Below are positions 1 through 7,660 of a DNA stretch of 9,837 nt, one piece after another. This stretch comes from an uncultured Alphaproteobacteria bacterium (lineage in GTDB: Bacteria > Pseudomonadota > Alphaproteobacteria > Reyranellales > Reyranellaceae). The first letter of the stretch is position 1. Every line of letters begins with the position of its first letter. The DNA is taken from positions 1 through 9,837 of the forward strand of contig CAIYWM010000197.1 in NCBI GenBank assembly GCA_903929895.1, read 5' to 3'. Made by a program: the position numbers and the translations under genes. The notes under the pieces are model-generated. The model had not been told where the DNA came from, made no database searches, and was given only the letters and a program-made list of their open reading frames with translations.

Positions 1-412
1 AGCGGCCGAGCTGCTTCAGCCGGCTCTTCATCACGTCGTGATAGTCGCGGCCCTGCGCATAGACCGAGACCGCGCCGCGTTCGCGCTCCTGCAACACGTC
101 GCGCGGATCGCTCGCCGGCCCGTAGTTCAGCGCCACGGACACGACGGTGCGCGCTTCGGGCCACAGGGTCGCGGGATCGATGCGCTGCTCGGCGCGGTCG
201 ACCAGCCAGCCCATGTCGCCCTGGAAGCCGCGTTCGAGGAACGTGGCCATCCGCTCCCTGCGCTGCTGCCGCGCCTCGGGCGACAGCTGCGCGGGCGCGA
301 AGGCCACGGCGTCGAAGCCGAGTTCCAGTGCCTTGGCCGCGATCGCGTCCCGCAACTCGCGCGCCGTCGCCGGCTTGGGCGGCCGCTTGGGGCGGGGCGG
401 CAGCTTGGCCAT
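1..412 (-). CDS. queG: Epoxyqueuosine reductase QueG, N-terminal part (runs off the left edge)
   Basis: QueG is a cytoplasmic cobalamin and [4Fe-4S] enzyme that reduces epoxyqueuosine to queuosine in tRNA, the last step of the pathway. Translating the minus strand from the ATG at 412 gives 137 residues without a stop. They match the QueG N-terminus: a helix with AKALELGFDAVAFAP at about 27-40, GDMGWL at 65-70, RIDPATLWPEARTVVSVALNYGP at about 77-99 and SVYAQGRDYHDVMKSRLKQL at about 116-135. The Fe-S cysteines would lie further on, outside the window. The start is fixed by overlap with queF: in TAATG the final A of the queF stop is the first base of this ATG. A GGGGA stretch just upstream can act as ribosome binding site, so coupled translation is likely. 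The Lys/Pro-rich first 15 residues look like a lineage-specific extension. Recognition is firm; only the C-terminal half is unseen. Confidence 0.93.
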   Translation of the reverse strand, partial: MAKLPPRPKRPPKPATARELRDAIAAKALELGFDAVAFAPAQLSPEARQQRRERMATFLERGFQGDMGWLVDRAEQRIDPATLWPEARTVVSVALNYGPASDPRDVLQERERGAVSVYAQGRDYHDVMKSRLKQLGR

Positions 413-870
413 TATCCCCGGCCGCGATAGGACGCGACGCCGGTGTCGGGAAGCCACAGGCCCTTGGGCGGCAGGGCGGTCTGCCAGAACACGTCGATCG
501 GCATGCCGCCGCGCGGATACCAGTAGCCCGCGATCCTGAGCCAGCGCGGCGCCAGCTCCTTCACCAGCCGCTTGCCGATGCCCACGGTGCAATCCTCGTG
601 GAAGGCAGCCTCGTTGCGGAAGCTGTTGAGATAGAGCTTCAGCGACTTGCTCTCGACCAGTTTCGCGCGCGGCACATAGTCGATCACGAGGTGCGCGAAA
701 TCGGGCTGGCCGGTCACCGGGCAGAGCGAGGTGAATTCCGGCTGCGTGAAGCGCGCGAGATAGAGCGTGCCCGGGTGCGGGTTGGGCACCGTCTCGAGGA
801 GGGCCTCGGCGGGCGAGGCGGGGAGGGGCGTTTCGTGCCCGAGCTGTCGGAGTTTTGCGTATTTAGCCAT
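412..870 (-). CDS. queF: NADPH-dependent 7-cyano-7-deazaguanine (preQ0) reductase QueF, short type
   Basis: QueF is cytoplasmic and reduces the nitrile of preQ0 to the aminomethyl group of preQ1 using two NADPH, supplying the queuosine precursor. From the ATG at 870 the protein has 152 residues, the size of the unimodular (Bacillus-type) family. Family landmarks are present: [11 protein letters not shown] around residues 48-58, with the nucleophilic Cys50 and the general acid Asp57; the substrate and NADPH motif ESKSLKLY at about 73-80; and NEAAFHED with His91. An in-frame ATG at 900 would add ten residues ([10 protein letters not shown]). I prefer 870 because a G-rich stretch (GGGGG) lies just upstream and the extension lies outside the conserved fold. 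queG follows with a 1-base TAATG overlap, so the two form an operon. The divergent reductase gene starts 28 bp away, so the promoter probably lies inside that gene's 5' end. Confidence 0.95.
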   Translation of the reverse strand: MAKYAKLRQLGHETPLPASPAEALLETVPNPHPGTLYLARFTQPEFTSLCPVTGQPDFAHLVIDYVPRAKLVESKSLKLYLNSFRNEAAFHEDCTVGIGKRLVKELAPRWLRIAGYWYPRGGMPIDVFWQTALPPKGLWLPDTGVASYRGRG

Positions 871-898
871 GCCCCCATCATATGCTAAGCGGGCCGTC

Positions 899-2083
899 AT
901 GACTCACAGGGTTGCCATCATCGGCGCCGGCCCGTCCGGCTTCTATGCCGCGGACGGGCTTCTGCGCGGCCGGCCCGACCTTCGCATCGACATCATCGAT
1001 CGCCTGCCGACGCCGTTCGGCCTGGTGCGGGCGGGCGTCGCCCCCGACCACCAGGGGACCAAGGCCGTGGTCCGCCAGTTCGACCGGCTGCTCGCCCAGC
1101 CGGACCTGCGCTTCGCTGGAAACATCGAGATCGGGCGCGACCTGTCCTGGGACGAGGTCATCCAGTCCTACGACGCGGTCGTCGTCGCCACCGGCATGGT
1201 GGTCGACCGCAAGCTCGGCATTCCCGGCGAGGATCTGCCGCATGTCTGGGGCTCGTGGCGCTTCGTCGCCTGGCTGAACGGCCATCCCGACTTCCGCGGC
1301 GGTCCCGATCTCTCCGCCGTGAAATCCGTGGCGGTGATCGGCAACGGCAACGTGGCGCTCGACGTGGCGCGGCTGCTGGCCAAGGCGCCTGAGGAGATGG
1401 CCAAGTCCGACATCCTGCCCGAGGCGGGTGCGGCGATCGCCGCGGCGCCCCTCACCGACATCCACGTGATCGGCCGCCGTGGCGCCGGGGAGGCCTCCTT
1501 CACCACCAACGAGCTGGCCGAGATGGGCCGGCTGGCACGCGCCGTCGCGGTCGCCGATGCGAGCGTCCTGGAGGCCGAGGCGCCGGCCAGCGACCCGACG
1601 CCGGAGCGGCTGCGCAAGGCCAAGAACATCGAGACCCTGAAGCGCTTCGCAGCGCAGACGCCGGGCGAGAAGCCGGTGACGGTGCATTTCCGGTTCCATG
1701 CCGTGCCGACGGCGATCCGCCCCGGCACGCTCGAACTCTCGACGGGTCCGGTGGCCGCCGACCTGGTCGTCACCTGCATCGGCTATACCGGCGAGGCCTT
1801 CCCGCAGGCCGATAGCGTCTTCCCGGTTGGCTGGGCGCGCCGCGGTCCCAGCGGCACCATCCCGACCAATCGCGCCGACAGCCATGCCGTGGCGAAGCAG
1901 GTGATCGACTACCTCGAGGACCGCGATCCCAAGAGCGGCCCCGACATCCTACCGCTCTGCGTCGATGCAGAGGGCTGGCGCCGCATCGACAAGGCCGAGG
2001 TAGCCGCCGGCGCCGCCCAGGGACGGCCCCGGGTGAAGCTCGTGGACTGGCAGGCGCTTCTGGATATCGCGCAGGGCGACTGA
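899..2083 (+). CDS. Ferredoxin/adrenodoxin-type NADP+ reductase (FprA-like flavoprotein)
   Basis: This soluble FAD enzyme moves electrons between NADPH and a ferredoxin, the partner being unknown here. The 394 residues show the FAD Rossmann motif GAGPSG at 9-14, the family signature [19 protein letters not shown] at about 37-55, the NADP motif [12 protein letters not shown] at 144-155, the paired arginines of GRRG at 192-195 that in this family contact the NADPH 2'-phosphate, and the C-terminal [18 protein letters not shown] at about 311-328. It is somewhat shorter than mycobacterial FprA and lacks any added ferredoxin domain. I chose the ATG at 899 because it puts the FAD motif at residue 9. 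An in-frame ATG at 869 would add ten residues and overlap the queF start codon. No strong ribosome binding site precedes either one. The gene diverges from queF across 28 bp and lies 100 bp before a solute-binding protein. Glutamate synthase small subunits share the fold but not the [14 protein letters not shown] block. Confidence 0.92.
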   Translation: MTHRVAIIGAGPSGFYAADGLLRGRPDLRIDIIDRLPTPFGLVRAGVAPDHQGTKAVVRQFDRLLAQPDLRFAGNIEIGRDLSWDEVIQSYDAVVVATGMVVDRKLGIPGEDLPHVWGSWRFVAWLNGHPDFRGGPDLSAVKSVAVIGNGNVALDVARLLAKAPEEMAKSDILPEAGAAIAAAPLTDIHVIGRRGAGEASFTTNELAEMGRLARAVAVADASVLEAEAPASDPTPERLRKAKNIETLKRFAAQTPGEKPVTVHFRFHAVPTAIRPGTLELSTGPVAADLVVTCIGYTGEAFPQADSVFPVGWARRGPSGTIPTNRADSHAVAKQVIDYLEDRDPKSGPDILPLCVDAEGWRRIDKAEVAAGAAQGRPRVKLVDWQALLDIAQGD

Positions 2084-2183
2084 TCGTTCTTTCTGGGAAA
2101 TCGAGCGTCTGGCGGCTCGCGCGAACGAGGCGAGGGCCCTATTCTCGCGTCCGCCGGGGACGGGCAGGAGTTGAGGAGTTTTC

Positions 2184-3767
2184 ATGCTGAAGTTCGGTCG
2201 TCGTTTCATGTTCGCGCTCGCTGCCGCGGCCGCGGTGGTTCCGTTTGCCGCCCCCGCCTTCGCGCAACAGCCTGCGCTCAAGCTCGCGCTTCATTCCGAC
2301 CTCAAGATCATCGATCCGGTCTGGACCACGGCGCTGATCACCCAGCACCACGGCTATCTCATCTACGACACGCTGTTTGCGCTCGACGACAAACTGCAGG
2401 TCAAGCCGCAGATGGTAGAGAAGTGGGATACGTCGCCCGACAAGCTCACCTGGACGTTCACGCTGCGTGACGGACTGGCCTGGCACGACGGCGCGCCGGT
2501 GACGGCCGCCGACTGCGTCGCCTCGCTCAAGCGCTGGGGGGCCAAGGACGCGATGGGCCAGAAGCTGATGTCCTACGTGACGGAGCTGTCGGCGCCCGAC
2601 GACAAGACGATAAAGATGGTGCTGAAGGAGCCGTACGGCCTCGTGCTCAACACGCTGGGCAAGCCCGGCTCCAACGTGCCGTTCATGATGCCCAAGCGCG
2701 TCGCCGACACCGATCCCAATACGCAGATCACCGACACCACGGGGTCGGGCCCGTTCATCTTCAAGAAGGACGAGTGGAAGCCCGGCGAGAAGGCGGTCTA
2801 TCTCAAGAACGCCAACTACAAGCCGCGCGCCGAGCCGTCGGCCGGCCTCGCGGGCGGCAAGGTGGCGAAGGTCGATCGCGTCGAATGGGTCTGGATCCCG
2901 GACACGCAGACGCAGGTCAACGCGCTGCTGAACGACGAGGTCGATCTCATCGAGATCGTGCCGCCCGACCTGCTGCCGCTGATCCAGAAGGAGAAGGGCA
3001 TCAAGATCCAGGTCGTGAACCAGGCCGGCCGCCAGTACGCGATGCGCTTCAACGTGCTGCACAAGCCGTTCGACAACGCCAAGATCCGGCAGGCCGTGCT
3101 CTATGCGCTGAACCAGAAGGATTTCCTTGACGCCAATGTCGGCAATCCCGAGTTCTACAAGGAGTGCAAGTCGCTGTTCCCCTGTAGCTCGCCGCTGGAG
3201 ACGATTCGGGGCTGGGAAGACAAGCTCGCGGGCAACGCCGTCAAGGCGAGGCAGCTCCTGACCGAGGCCGGCTACGACGGCACGCCGATCGTGCTGATGC
3301 ACCAGACCGACATCGCCGGACACAACAACCTGGCCACCGTGGCCAAGCCGCAGCTCGAGAAGGCCGGCTTCAAGGTCGACCTGCAGTCGATGGACTGGCA
3401 GACGCTGGTCGGGCGCCGCGCCAAGAAGGATCCGCTGAACGCCGGCGGCTGGAGCGCCTTCTTCACCTCCTGGGCTGCCGTCGACGTGCTCGACCCGGTG
3501 GCCGCCGCGTTCCTCAACGCGTCCTGCGACAAGGCGACGTTCGGCTGGCCGTGCGATCCCGAACTCGAGAAGCTGCGCGATGCCTTCGCCAAGGAGACCG
3601 ACCCGGCGAAGCAGAAGGAAATCGCCGCCGAGGTCCAGGCGCGCACCGCCGTGTATCCGACGCACGCGCCGCTCGGCCAGTTCACCACGCCGACGGCCGT
3701 CGGCCGCAAGGCCTCCGGCCTGCTGCCGTCGCCCGCCCTGGCGCTTTGGAACGTCGAGAAGAAGTAG
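2184..3767 (+). CDS. ABC transporter solute-binding protein, family 5 (peptide/nickel/opine type)
   Basis: This is an exported periplasmic binding protein that would hand a peptide-like or other solute to an ABC importer. Residues 1-27 form a signal peptide: a basic start (KFGRR), an Ala/Val-rich core and an AFA cleavage motif before QQ at 28. The mature part carries SBP_bac_5 hallmarks: LIYDTLFALDD near residues 54-64, LTWTFTLRDGLAWHDGAPVTAADCV near 88-112, a GSGPF segment near 187, and IRQAVLYALNQKDFL near 301. The 527-residue length is normal. The ATG at 2184 has a clear GAGGAG at 2173-2178; a second in-frame Met at 2208 would cut off the basic n-region. No permease or ATPase gene lies beside it, so it is an orphan in this window. 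The upstream reductase is 100 bp away, and the convergent Bug-protein gene begins its stop codon only 10 bp after this one ends. Substrate cannot be told from sequence. Confidence 0.93.
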   Translation: MLKFGRRFMFALAAAAAVVPFAAPAFAQQPALKLALHSDLKIIDPVWTTALITQHHGYLIYDTLFALDDKLQVKPQMVEKWDTSPDKLTWTFTLRDGLAWHDGAPVTAADCVASLKRWGAKDAMGQKLMSYVTELSAPDDKTIKMVLKEPYGLVLNTLGKPGSNVPFMMPKRVADTDPNTQITDTTGSGPFIFKKDEWKPGEKAVYLKNANYKPRAEPSAGLAGGKVAKVDRVEWVWIPDTQTQVNALLNDEVDLIEIVPPDLLPLIQKEKGIKIQVVNQAGRQYAMRFNVLHKPFDNAKIRQAVLYALNQKDFLDANVGNPEFYKECKSLFPCSSPLETIRGWEDKLAGNAVKARQLLTEAGYDGTPIVLMHQTDIAGHNNLATVAKPQLEKAGFKVDLQSMDWQTLVGRRAKKDPLNAGGWSAFFTSWAAVDVLDPVAAAFLNASCDKATFGWPCDPELEKLRDAFAKETDPAKQKEIAAEVQARTAVYPTHAPLGQFTTPTAVGRKASGLLPSPALALWNVEKK

Positions 3768-3777
3768 GGGCCGAAGC

Positions 3778-4758
3778 CTACTCTCGGCGAATGCCCGTCG
3801 CTTCGATTACGCGCCTGTTCTTGGCGGTCTCGCTTGCGACGAAATCGGAAAACTTCCCGGCGGAGCCGGGAAGGGGGCGGATGCCGAGCGCGTCCAGCTT
3901 GGCCTGAACCTCGGGCTTGCCGGCGGCTTCGGCAACCGCCGCATTCAGCCGGGCGATGACCGCCGCGGGCGTACCCTTCGGCGCCACCAGGAGATTCCAC
4001 GTATAGCCGGTGAATTCCGTGAAGCCGGTCTGCTCGGCCACGGTCGCGAGGTCGGGCAGGGTCGGGCTGCGCTCGCTGCCGGCCATCGCGAGGACCTTCA
4101 GCTTGCCGCCCTTGACCAGGCCAATGCCGGTGGCGATGCCCATCAGGGCGATGTCGACGTCGCCCGATACGACGGCCGCCGTCGCCGGGGCGTCTCCGGG
4201 GAAGGGGACGAGGAAGAACTTGATGCCGGCCAGCAGTCCCAGATGCTCCATCTGAAGCTGCTGCGGGCCGGCCACGCCGGCCGTGGCATAGGTCACCTTG
4301 CCGGGATTGGCCTTCGCGTAGGCGATCAGTTCGGTGAGGTTGGCGACCGGCAAGCCGGGGCGCGCCACCAGCACGAAGTCGATCCGGCCGAGGCCGGCCA
4401 CGATATCGAGGTCGCGGGCCGGATTGTACGGCAGCTTCGGGTCGATGATCGGCAGGATCGCCGTCGGGCCGACGCCGCTCACGCCCAGCGTGTAGCCGTC
4501 GGGCGCGGATTTCGCGACCATGTCGATGCCGATCGTGCCCGATGCGCCGGGACGGTTGTCGATGACGAATGGCTGCTTGAGGGTGGCGCTGAGTTCGGCC
4601 GCGAGGATGCGGGCGTTCACGTCCGTCGCACCGCCCGGCGGGAAGGGAACGATCAGCCGCACCGGCCGGTCGGGGTAGGTCTGCGCGTCCGCCCGGCCCG
4701 CACCCGCAACGGGGATGGCCAGTGCGAGGGCGAGCAGCAGCATCATTATTTTCTTCAT
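3778..4758 (-). CDS. Bug-family periplasmic binding protein of a tripartite tricarboxylate (TTT) transporter
   Basis: This protein binds a carboxylate or similar small organic compound in the periplasm; family members work with TctA/TctB membrane proteins or act as orphan receptors. The 326 residues begin with a signal peptide (KK, a Leu/Ala core, ADA cleavage motif at 23-25). Then come the family signatures YPDRPVRLIVPFPPGGATD at 28-46, NRPGASGTIG near 68-77 and APDGYTL near 85-91, with the usual GTPAAVIARLNAAV segment near the C-terminus. The ATG at 4758 follows a very strong purine tract of tandem AGG units (complement of 4763-4774). It lies 28 bp downstream of the acyl-CoA dehydrogenase stop on the same strand, so the two are probably cotranscribed and the ligand may be a precursor of the dehydrogenase substrate. 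No TctA or TctB gene is in the window. The 3' end is 10 bp from the convergent ABC binding-protein gene, with no room for a separate terminator. Confidence 0.94.
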   Translation of the reverse strand: MKKIMMLLLALALAIPVAGAGRADAQTYPDRPVRLIVPFPPGGATDVNARILAAELSATLKQPFVIDNRPGASGTIGIDMVAKSAPDGYTLGVSGVGPTAILPIIDPKLPYNPARDLDIVAGLGRIDFVLVARPGLPVANLTELIAYAKANPGKVTYATAGVAGPQQLQMEHLGLLAGIKFFLVPFPGDAPATAAVVSGDVDIALMGIATGIGLVKGGKLKVLAMAGSERSPTLPDLATVAEQTGFTEFTGYTWNLLVAPKGTPAAVIARLNAAVAEAAGKPEVQAKLDALGIRPLPGSAGKFSDFVASETAKNRRVIEATGIRRE

Positions 4759-4786
4759 TGTTTCCTCCTCCTCCTGCTTGTTGGTT

Positions 4787-6595
4787 TCAGGCCGTGCCGT
4801 TCGCGACGAGGGCTGCCGCGCGGGCGAGCGGCACGGGGGCCTCGCCCAGCAGCCATTCCCCGGCCTCGTCCTCCCAGGCGTCCGCGGGGATCGACAGCGC
4901 CGGTTGCGGATCGAGGCGATGCTCCACGACGAAGCGCGACATCAGGAGTCGGCGGGCGTCGCCCCCGTCGCGGCCGAGGCGACTGCCTTCCCAGGCCAGC
5001 AGGACGGCCGACAGGACGTGATAGAGCGCGCTCGTGGCGAGGCGCGCATACTTCTCCGAGTCAGGATGGGCGGCGACGCTCTCGGCATAGTCGATCGTGC
5101 GGTCGCAGAGCGCCGCGAGGCGGTCGCGATAGGCGGCGGGGACGCCCTCGGCTTCCGCCAGCAGCCGGTGCAGCTCCGCGCGCAGCGCGCTTTGTGCCTG
5201 CGACCTGGCGATGGCGCGGCGCACGACGTCGATCGAATTGATGATGCTGGTGCCCTCCCACAGCACGGGAATGAAGGAATCGCGCAGCAGGCGGGAGTTG
5301 ACCCAGTCCTCGATCACCCCGTTGCCGCCGCGGACCTCGATGGCCTTGGCGGTCGCCTGCACGTTGTCGCGGTTGCTGCGCATCTTGATGACCGGCGTGA
5401 TGATGCGCAGGAGCTGCGCGGCGGTGTTCGAGCCTTCCTCGCTGCGGCGCAGGACATCGGCGCCGTAGCACGACGTGGAAAGCGCCTGCTCGGCCGGGAT
5501 CAGAACCTGCAGGAGTTGCCGGCGCATCAGGGGCTGGCGCAGCGCGGGCTTGCCGAACAGCGTCCGTGAACGGGCGAAGGCCAGCGACTCGTGCCAGGCG
5601 CGCCGCATCGTCGCCGCGGCGCGCATGCCGTGCGAGAGCCTCGACATGTTCACCTGGTCGAGCAGGATCTTGATGCCCTGGCGGCGGTCGCCCAGCATGT
5701 AGGCGAGCGCGCCATCGTAGGTGATCTCGCCGCTGGCCAGCGACTTGCTGCCCATCTTGTCCTTCAGCCGCACGATGCGATAGGCGTTGCGCGATCCGTC
5801 GTCGAGGTCGCGCGGCACCACGAACGCCGTCAGGCCGGCCGTTCCCGGCGGGTCGCCGTCGATCCGCGCCAGCAGCACGGCGACGTCGCAACCGGCGTTG
5901 GAGCAGAACCACTTCTCGCCATGAAGGCGCCAGTGCCCGTCGTCGGGCACCGCGCGCAATTCGTTGGCGCCGACGTCGGAGCCGCCGGCCTTTTCCGTCA
6001 TGAACTGCGCGCCCTGCATCAGTTCGGCGGGATCGAGCGAAATCATGCGCCGCCCGTACTTCTCGCGCAGCTCCTCGGAGCCGTAGCGCAGCACCAGCAT
6101 GGCCGCGAGCTCGGTGACGGCCAGCGGACACATCAGGCCGAACTCGGCTTGCGAGAAGAGATAGTGCAGGGTGAACTTGACCAGGGGGGACACGCCCGTC
6201 GGCCAGCCGAGGATGGGGCGATGGGGTGCGGCGTGAAGGCCGAACTCGTGGAAGCCGATCCTTTCCATCTCGTGATAGGCCGGATGATGCTCGATCCATT
6301 GCTCGTCGCGGCCGAAGCGGTCGCGGTTGTGCAGCACCGGCGGATGCTTGTCGGCCTGGTCGGCCCAGCGATCCAGATCGCCGCCGGCGAGTGCGCCCAG
6401 CCGGTCGAAGTGCGGCCAGAAATGGACCTGCTCCTCCGCGCCGAGATAGAGGCGCAGCAGATCGCGCAGGCCGCCATCGGCCTGGAAGAAATTGAGATCC
6501 CGGCTGTCGCCGCCGATGTGATCCGACCCGTGGCGCGCGCTCGATCCCCGGGTGTCCCCCGGAGTTTCCCTGGGGGCGTCCATATGCGTGTCCAT
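4787..6595 (-). CDS. Acyl-CoA dehydrogenase, AidB-like branch
   Basis: This is a cytoplasmic flavoprotein expected to oxidise an acyl-CoA at the alpha-beta bond using FAD. The 602 residues exceed the roughly 380 of classical members and fit the larger AidB-like group. Visible features are an N-terminal helical region to about residue 150, the middle-domain motif MTEKAGGSDVGAN at 199-211, GEKWFCSNAGCDVAVLLAR at about 226-244, a FAD-binding helix region with ARSRTLFGKP at 341-350, and VRGGNGVIEDWVNSRLLRD at 421-439. WEGTS at 446-450 places Glu447 at the catalytic-base position. The last 140 or so residues form a helical extension typical of the group. The ATG at 6595 has AGGAGG five bases upstream; an in-frame Met four codons later is less well placed. 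It heads a two-gene unit with the Bug protein and diverges from a LysR regulator. In E. coli, AidB itself is linked to alkylation damage, but a catabolic role fits this context better. Substrate unknown. Confidence 0.93.
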   Translation of the reverse strand: MDTHMDAPRETPGDTRGSSARHGSDHIGGDSRDLNFFQADGGLRDLLRLYLGAEEQVHFWPHFDRLGALAGGDLDRWADQADKHPPVLHNRDRFGRDEQWIEHHPAYHEMERIGFHEFGLHAAPHRPILGWPTGVSPLVKFTLHYLFSQAEFGLMCPLAVTELAAMLVLRYGSEELREKYGRRMISLDPAELMQGAQFMTEKAGGSDVGANELRAVPDDGHWRLHGEKWFCSNAGCDVAVLLARIDGDPPGTAGLTAFVVPRDLDDGSRNAYRIVRLKDKMGSKSLASGEITYDGALAYMLGDRRQGIKILLDQVNMSRLSHGMRAAATMRRAWHESLAFARSRTLFGKPALRQPLMRRQLLQVLIPAEQALSTSCYGADVLRRSEEGSNTAAQLLRIITPVIKMRSNRDNVQATAKAIEVRGGNGVIEDWVNSRLLRDSFIPVLWEGTSIINSIDVVRRAIARSQAQSALRAELHRLLAEAEGVPAAYRDRLAALCDRTIDYAESVAAHPDSEKYARLATSALYHVLSAVLLAWEGSRLGRDGGDARRLLMSRFVVEHRLDPQPALSIPADAWEDEAGEWLLGEAPVPLARAAALVANGTA

Positions 6596-6653
6596 GCGTT
6601 CCTCCTGGCTCTTTGGCGGAACACTCGCCGCTGGACGGCCGCACGGGCAAACG

Positions 6654-6683
6654 ATTAAATCGACCCATGATTTGAGATAAAAT
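6654..6683. promoter_or_regulatory. Candidate back-to-back promoters for the LysR gene and the acyl-CoA dehydrogenase
   Basis: The 105-bp divergent gap contains a short AT-rich patch in otherwise GC-rich DNA. On the plus strand, TAAAAT at 6678-6683 resembles a -10 box (5 of 6), with a poor -35 (TTAAAT, 6655-6660) 17 bases upstream. On the minus strand, TTTAAT (complement of 6654-6659) resembles a -10 box (5 of 6), with a weak -35-like TTTTAT across 6677-6682 at 17-base spacing. The two therefore face each other and overlap the LysR-type inverted repeat. Poor -35 boxes are common at activator-dependent promoters. This is pattern matching only. Confidence 0.4.
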
Positions 6684-6687
6684 CAAA
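6671..6687. promoter_or_regulatory. LysR-type T-N11-A operator candidate
   Basis: TTTGA (6671-6675) and TCAAA (6683-6687) form a perfect 5-bp inverted repeat around a 7-base centre. T6673 and A6685 satisfy the T-N11-A rule of LysR-type recognition boxes. The site lies 14 bp before the LysR start codon and overlaps its candidate -10 box, which would suit autorepression. On the other strand it covers the region of the dehydrogenase -35, which would suit control of that gene. The geometry is seen directly; the role is inferred from the usual layout of divergent LysR loci. Confidence 0.55.
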
Positions 6688-6700
6688 ACAGGGATCCCGA

Positions 6701-7654
6701 ATGCCGGACGATCTTCCCCCTCTCAATGCCTTGAGAAGCTTCGTCCAGGCAGGCCATGAATTGAGTTTCTCTCGCGCTGCCGACCGGCTGGGCGTGACGC
6801 CGGGCGCGGTCAGCCGGCTGGTCCGCAAGCTGGAGGAGCATCTCGGCGTTCGCCTGCTCGAGCGCACCGCGCATGGCCTGGTGCTGACGGCGCAGGGCGA
6901 ACTCTATCTGCGCGATGTGTCGGGGCCGTTGACCGCGGTCGAGGCCGCGACGCGACGGCTGGTCGGCAGCCGCAATCCCAACCGCATTGTCGTCGCCTGC
7001 TATCCGACCTTCGCGGCGCGTTGGCTGCTGCCGCGCTGGAGCCGCTTCTTCGATCGCCATCCGGAGATCGATGTCCAGATCGCGACGTCGCTGACGGATG
7101 TCGACTTTTGCCGCGACGACGGCACCGACATCGCGATCCGGCTGGGCGCGGAGGGCGACCTCGCCGCGCCGCCCGCGGGCACGGTCTGCGAGAAGCTGCT
7201 CGACATCGAGATCGTGGCCGTCAGTGCGCCGGGAACGTTCGACGGGTGCCGCACGGACGTGCAGCGCGTCGAACGGCTGGCCCGCCAGGTGCTGATCCAC
7301 TCGCGGCCCTTGCCCGCCGAATGGCGCCAGTGGCTCGATGCCTTCGCACGCTCGCCAGTCAGCCCCGCTGTCGTCCGCGCCCTGAAGGCGGTCGATCCCG
7401 GACGCGGGCCGGAGTTCGAGACGCTCAACCTCAGTTTCCAGGCGGCCGCCGAAGGGATCGGTGTCGCGGTCGGCATGCGGACGCTGGCCGCCGCCGAAAT
7501 CGCCGACGGCAGCCTGGTCTGTCCCTTCGCCTTCCGCCGACGCAGCAGCCGCTGCTTCCAGGTCGTCGCGCGCCGGGGCGGCGCCAATGGCCGCGCCGTC
7601 GACCTCTACCGGCGCTGGCTGACCGACGAAGCGCGACGAGCCGGTCCCGCCTGA
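6701..7654 (+). CDS. LysR-type transcriptional regulator (GcvA-like subgroup)
   Basis: This is a DNA-binding regulator that normally responds to a small metabolite and controls a divergent neighbour. The 317 residues start with LPPLNALRSFVQAGHELSFSRAADRL, followed by a winged helix-turn-helix at about 22-41 (RAADRLGVTPGAVSRLVRKL) and the conserved LGVRLLERTAHGLVLTAQGE at about 48-67. The rest is the periplasmic-binding-protein-like effector domain, with YPTFAARWLLPR near 104-115 and DIAIRLG near 141-147. The opening pattern and the FAARWLLPR segment resemble the GcvA group. The ATG at 6701 is preceded by AGGGA at 6690-6694. Its probable target is the divergent acyl-CoA dehydrogenase/Bug-protein unit, because the gap between them holds a T-N11-A repeat. 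The riboswitch-ribH2 unit follows on the same strand but has its own promoter. Effector unknown. Confidence 0.94.
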   Translation: MPDDLPPLNALRSFVQAGHELSFSRAADRLGVTPGAVSRLVRKLEEHLGVRLLERTAHGLVLTAQGELYLRDVSGPLTAVEAATRRLVGSRNPNRIVVACYPTFAARWLLPRWSRFFDRHPEIDVQIATSLTDVDFCRDDGTDIAIRLGAEGDLAAPPAGTVCEKLLDIEIVAVSAPGTFDGCRTDVQRVERLARQVLIHSRPLPAEWRQWLDAFARSPVSPAVVRALKAVDPGRGPEFETLNLSFQAAAEGIGVAVGMRTLAAAEIADGSLVCPFAFRRRSSRCFQVVARRGGANGRAVDLYRRWLTDEARRAGPA

Positions 7655-7660
7655 CGCGGC

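Noticed and set aside
767..898. N-terminal extension of the ferredoxin reductase back to an ATG at 767
   Set aside because: It would run antisense through the queF 5' end, lacks a ribosome binding site, and precedes an FAD motif that normally lies within the first 10-15 residues.
871..898. preQ1 riboswitch in the queF leader
   Set aside because: The gap is 28 bp and shows no preQ1 aptamer pattern; any longer leader would lie inside the divergent gene.
2148..2162. CGTCC/GGACG hairpin between the reductase and the ABC binding protein as a terminator
   Set aside because: The stem is only 5 bp and is followed by G-rich sequence rather than a T-run; it sits next to the ribosome binding site, and nothing else supports a function.
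2139..3665. Long open frame (508 codons) on the minus strand opposite the ABC binding protein
   Set aside because: It is Arg/Leu/His-rich without a family motif, lies fully antisense to a well-supported gene, and is the usual by-product of GC-rich codon use.
3580..5241. Plus-strand open frame (553 codons) across the end of the ABC binding protein and opposite the Bug protein
   Set aside because: It crosses three real genes, is low-complexity Arg-rich, and has no recognisable domain.
5061..6686. Long open frame (541 codons) on the minus strand in another frame of the acyl-CoA dehydrogenase
   Set aside because: The translation is dominated by Arg/Ala/Pro with no motifs, while the overlapping frame encodes a clear dehydrogenase with a good ribosome binding site.
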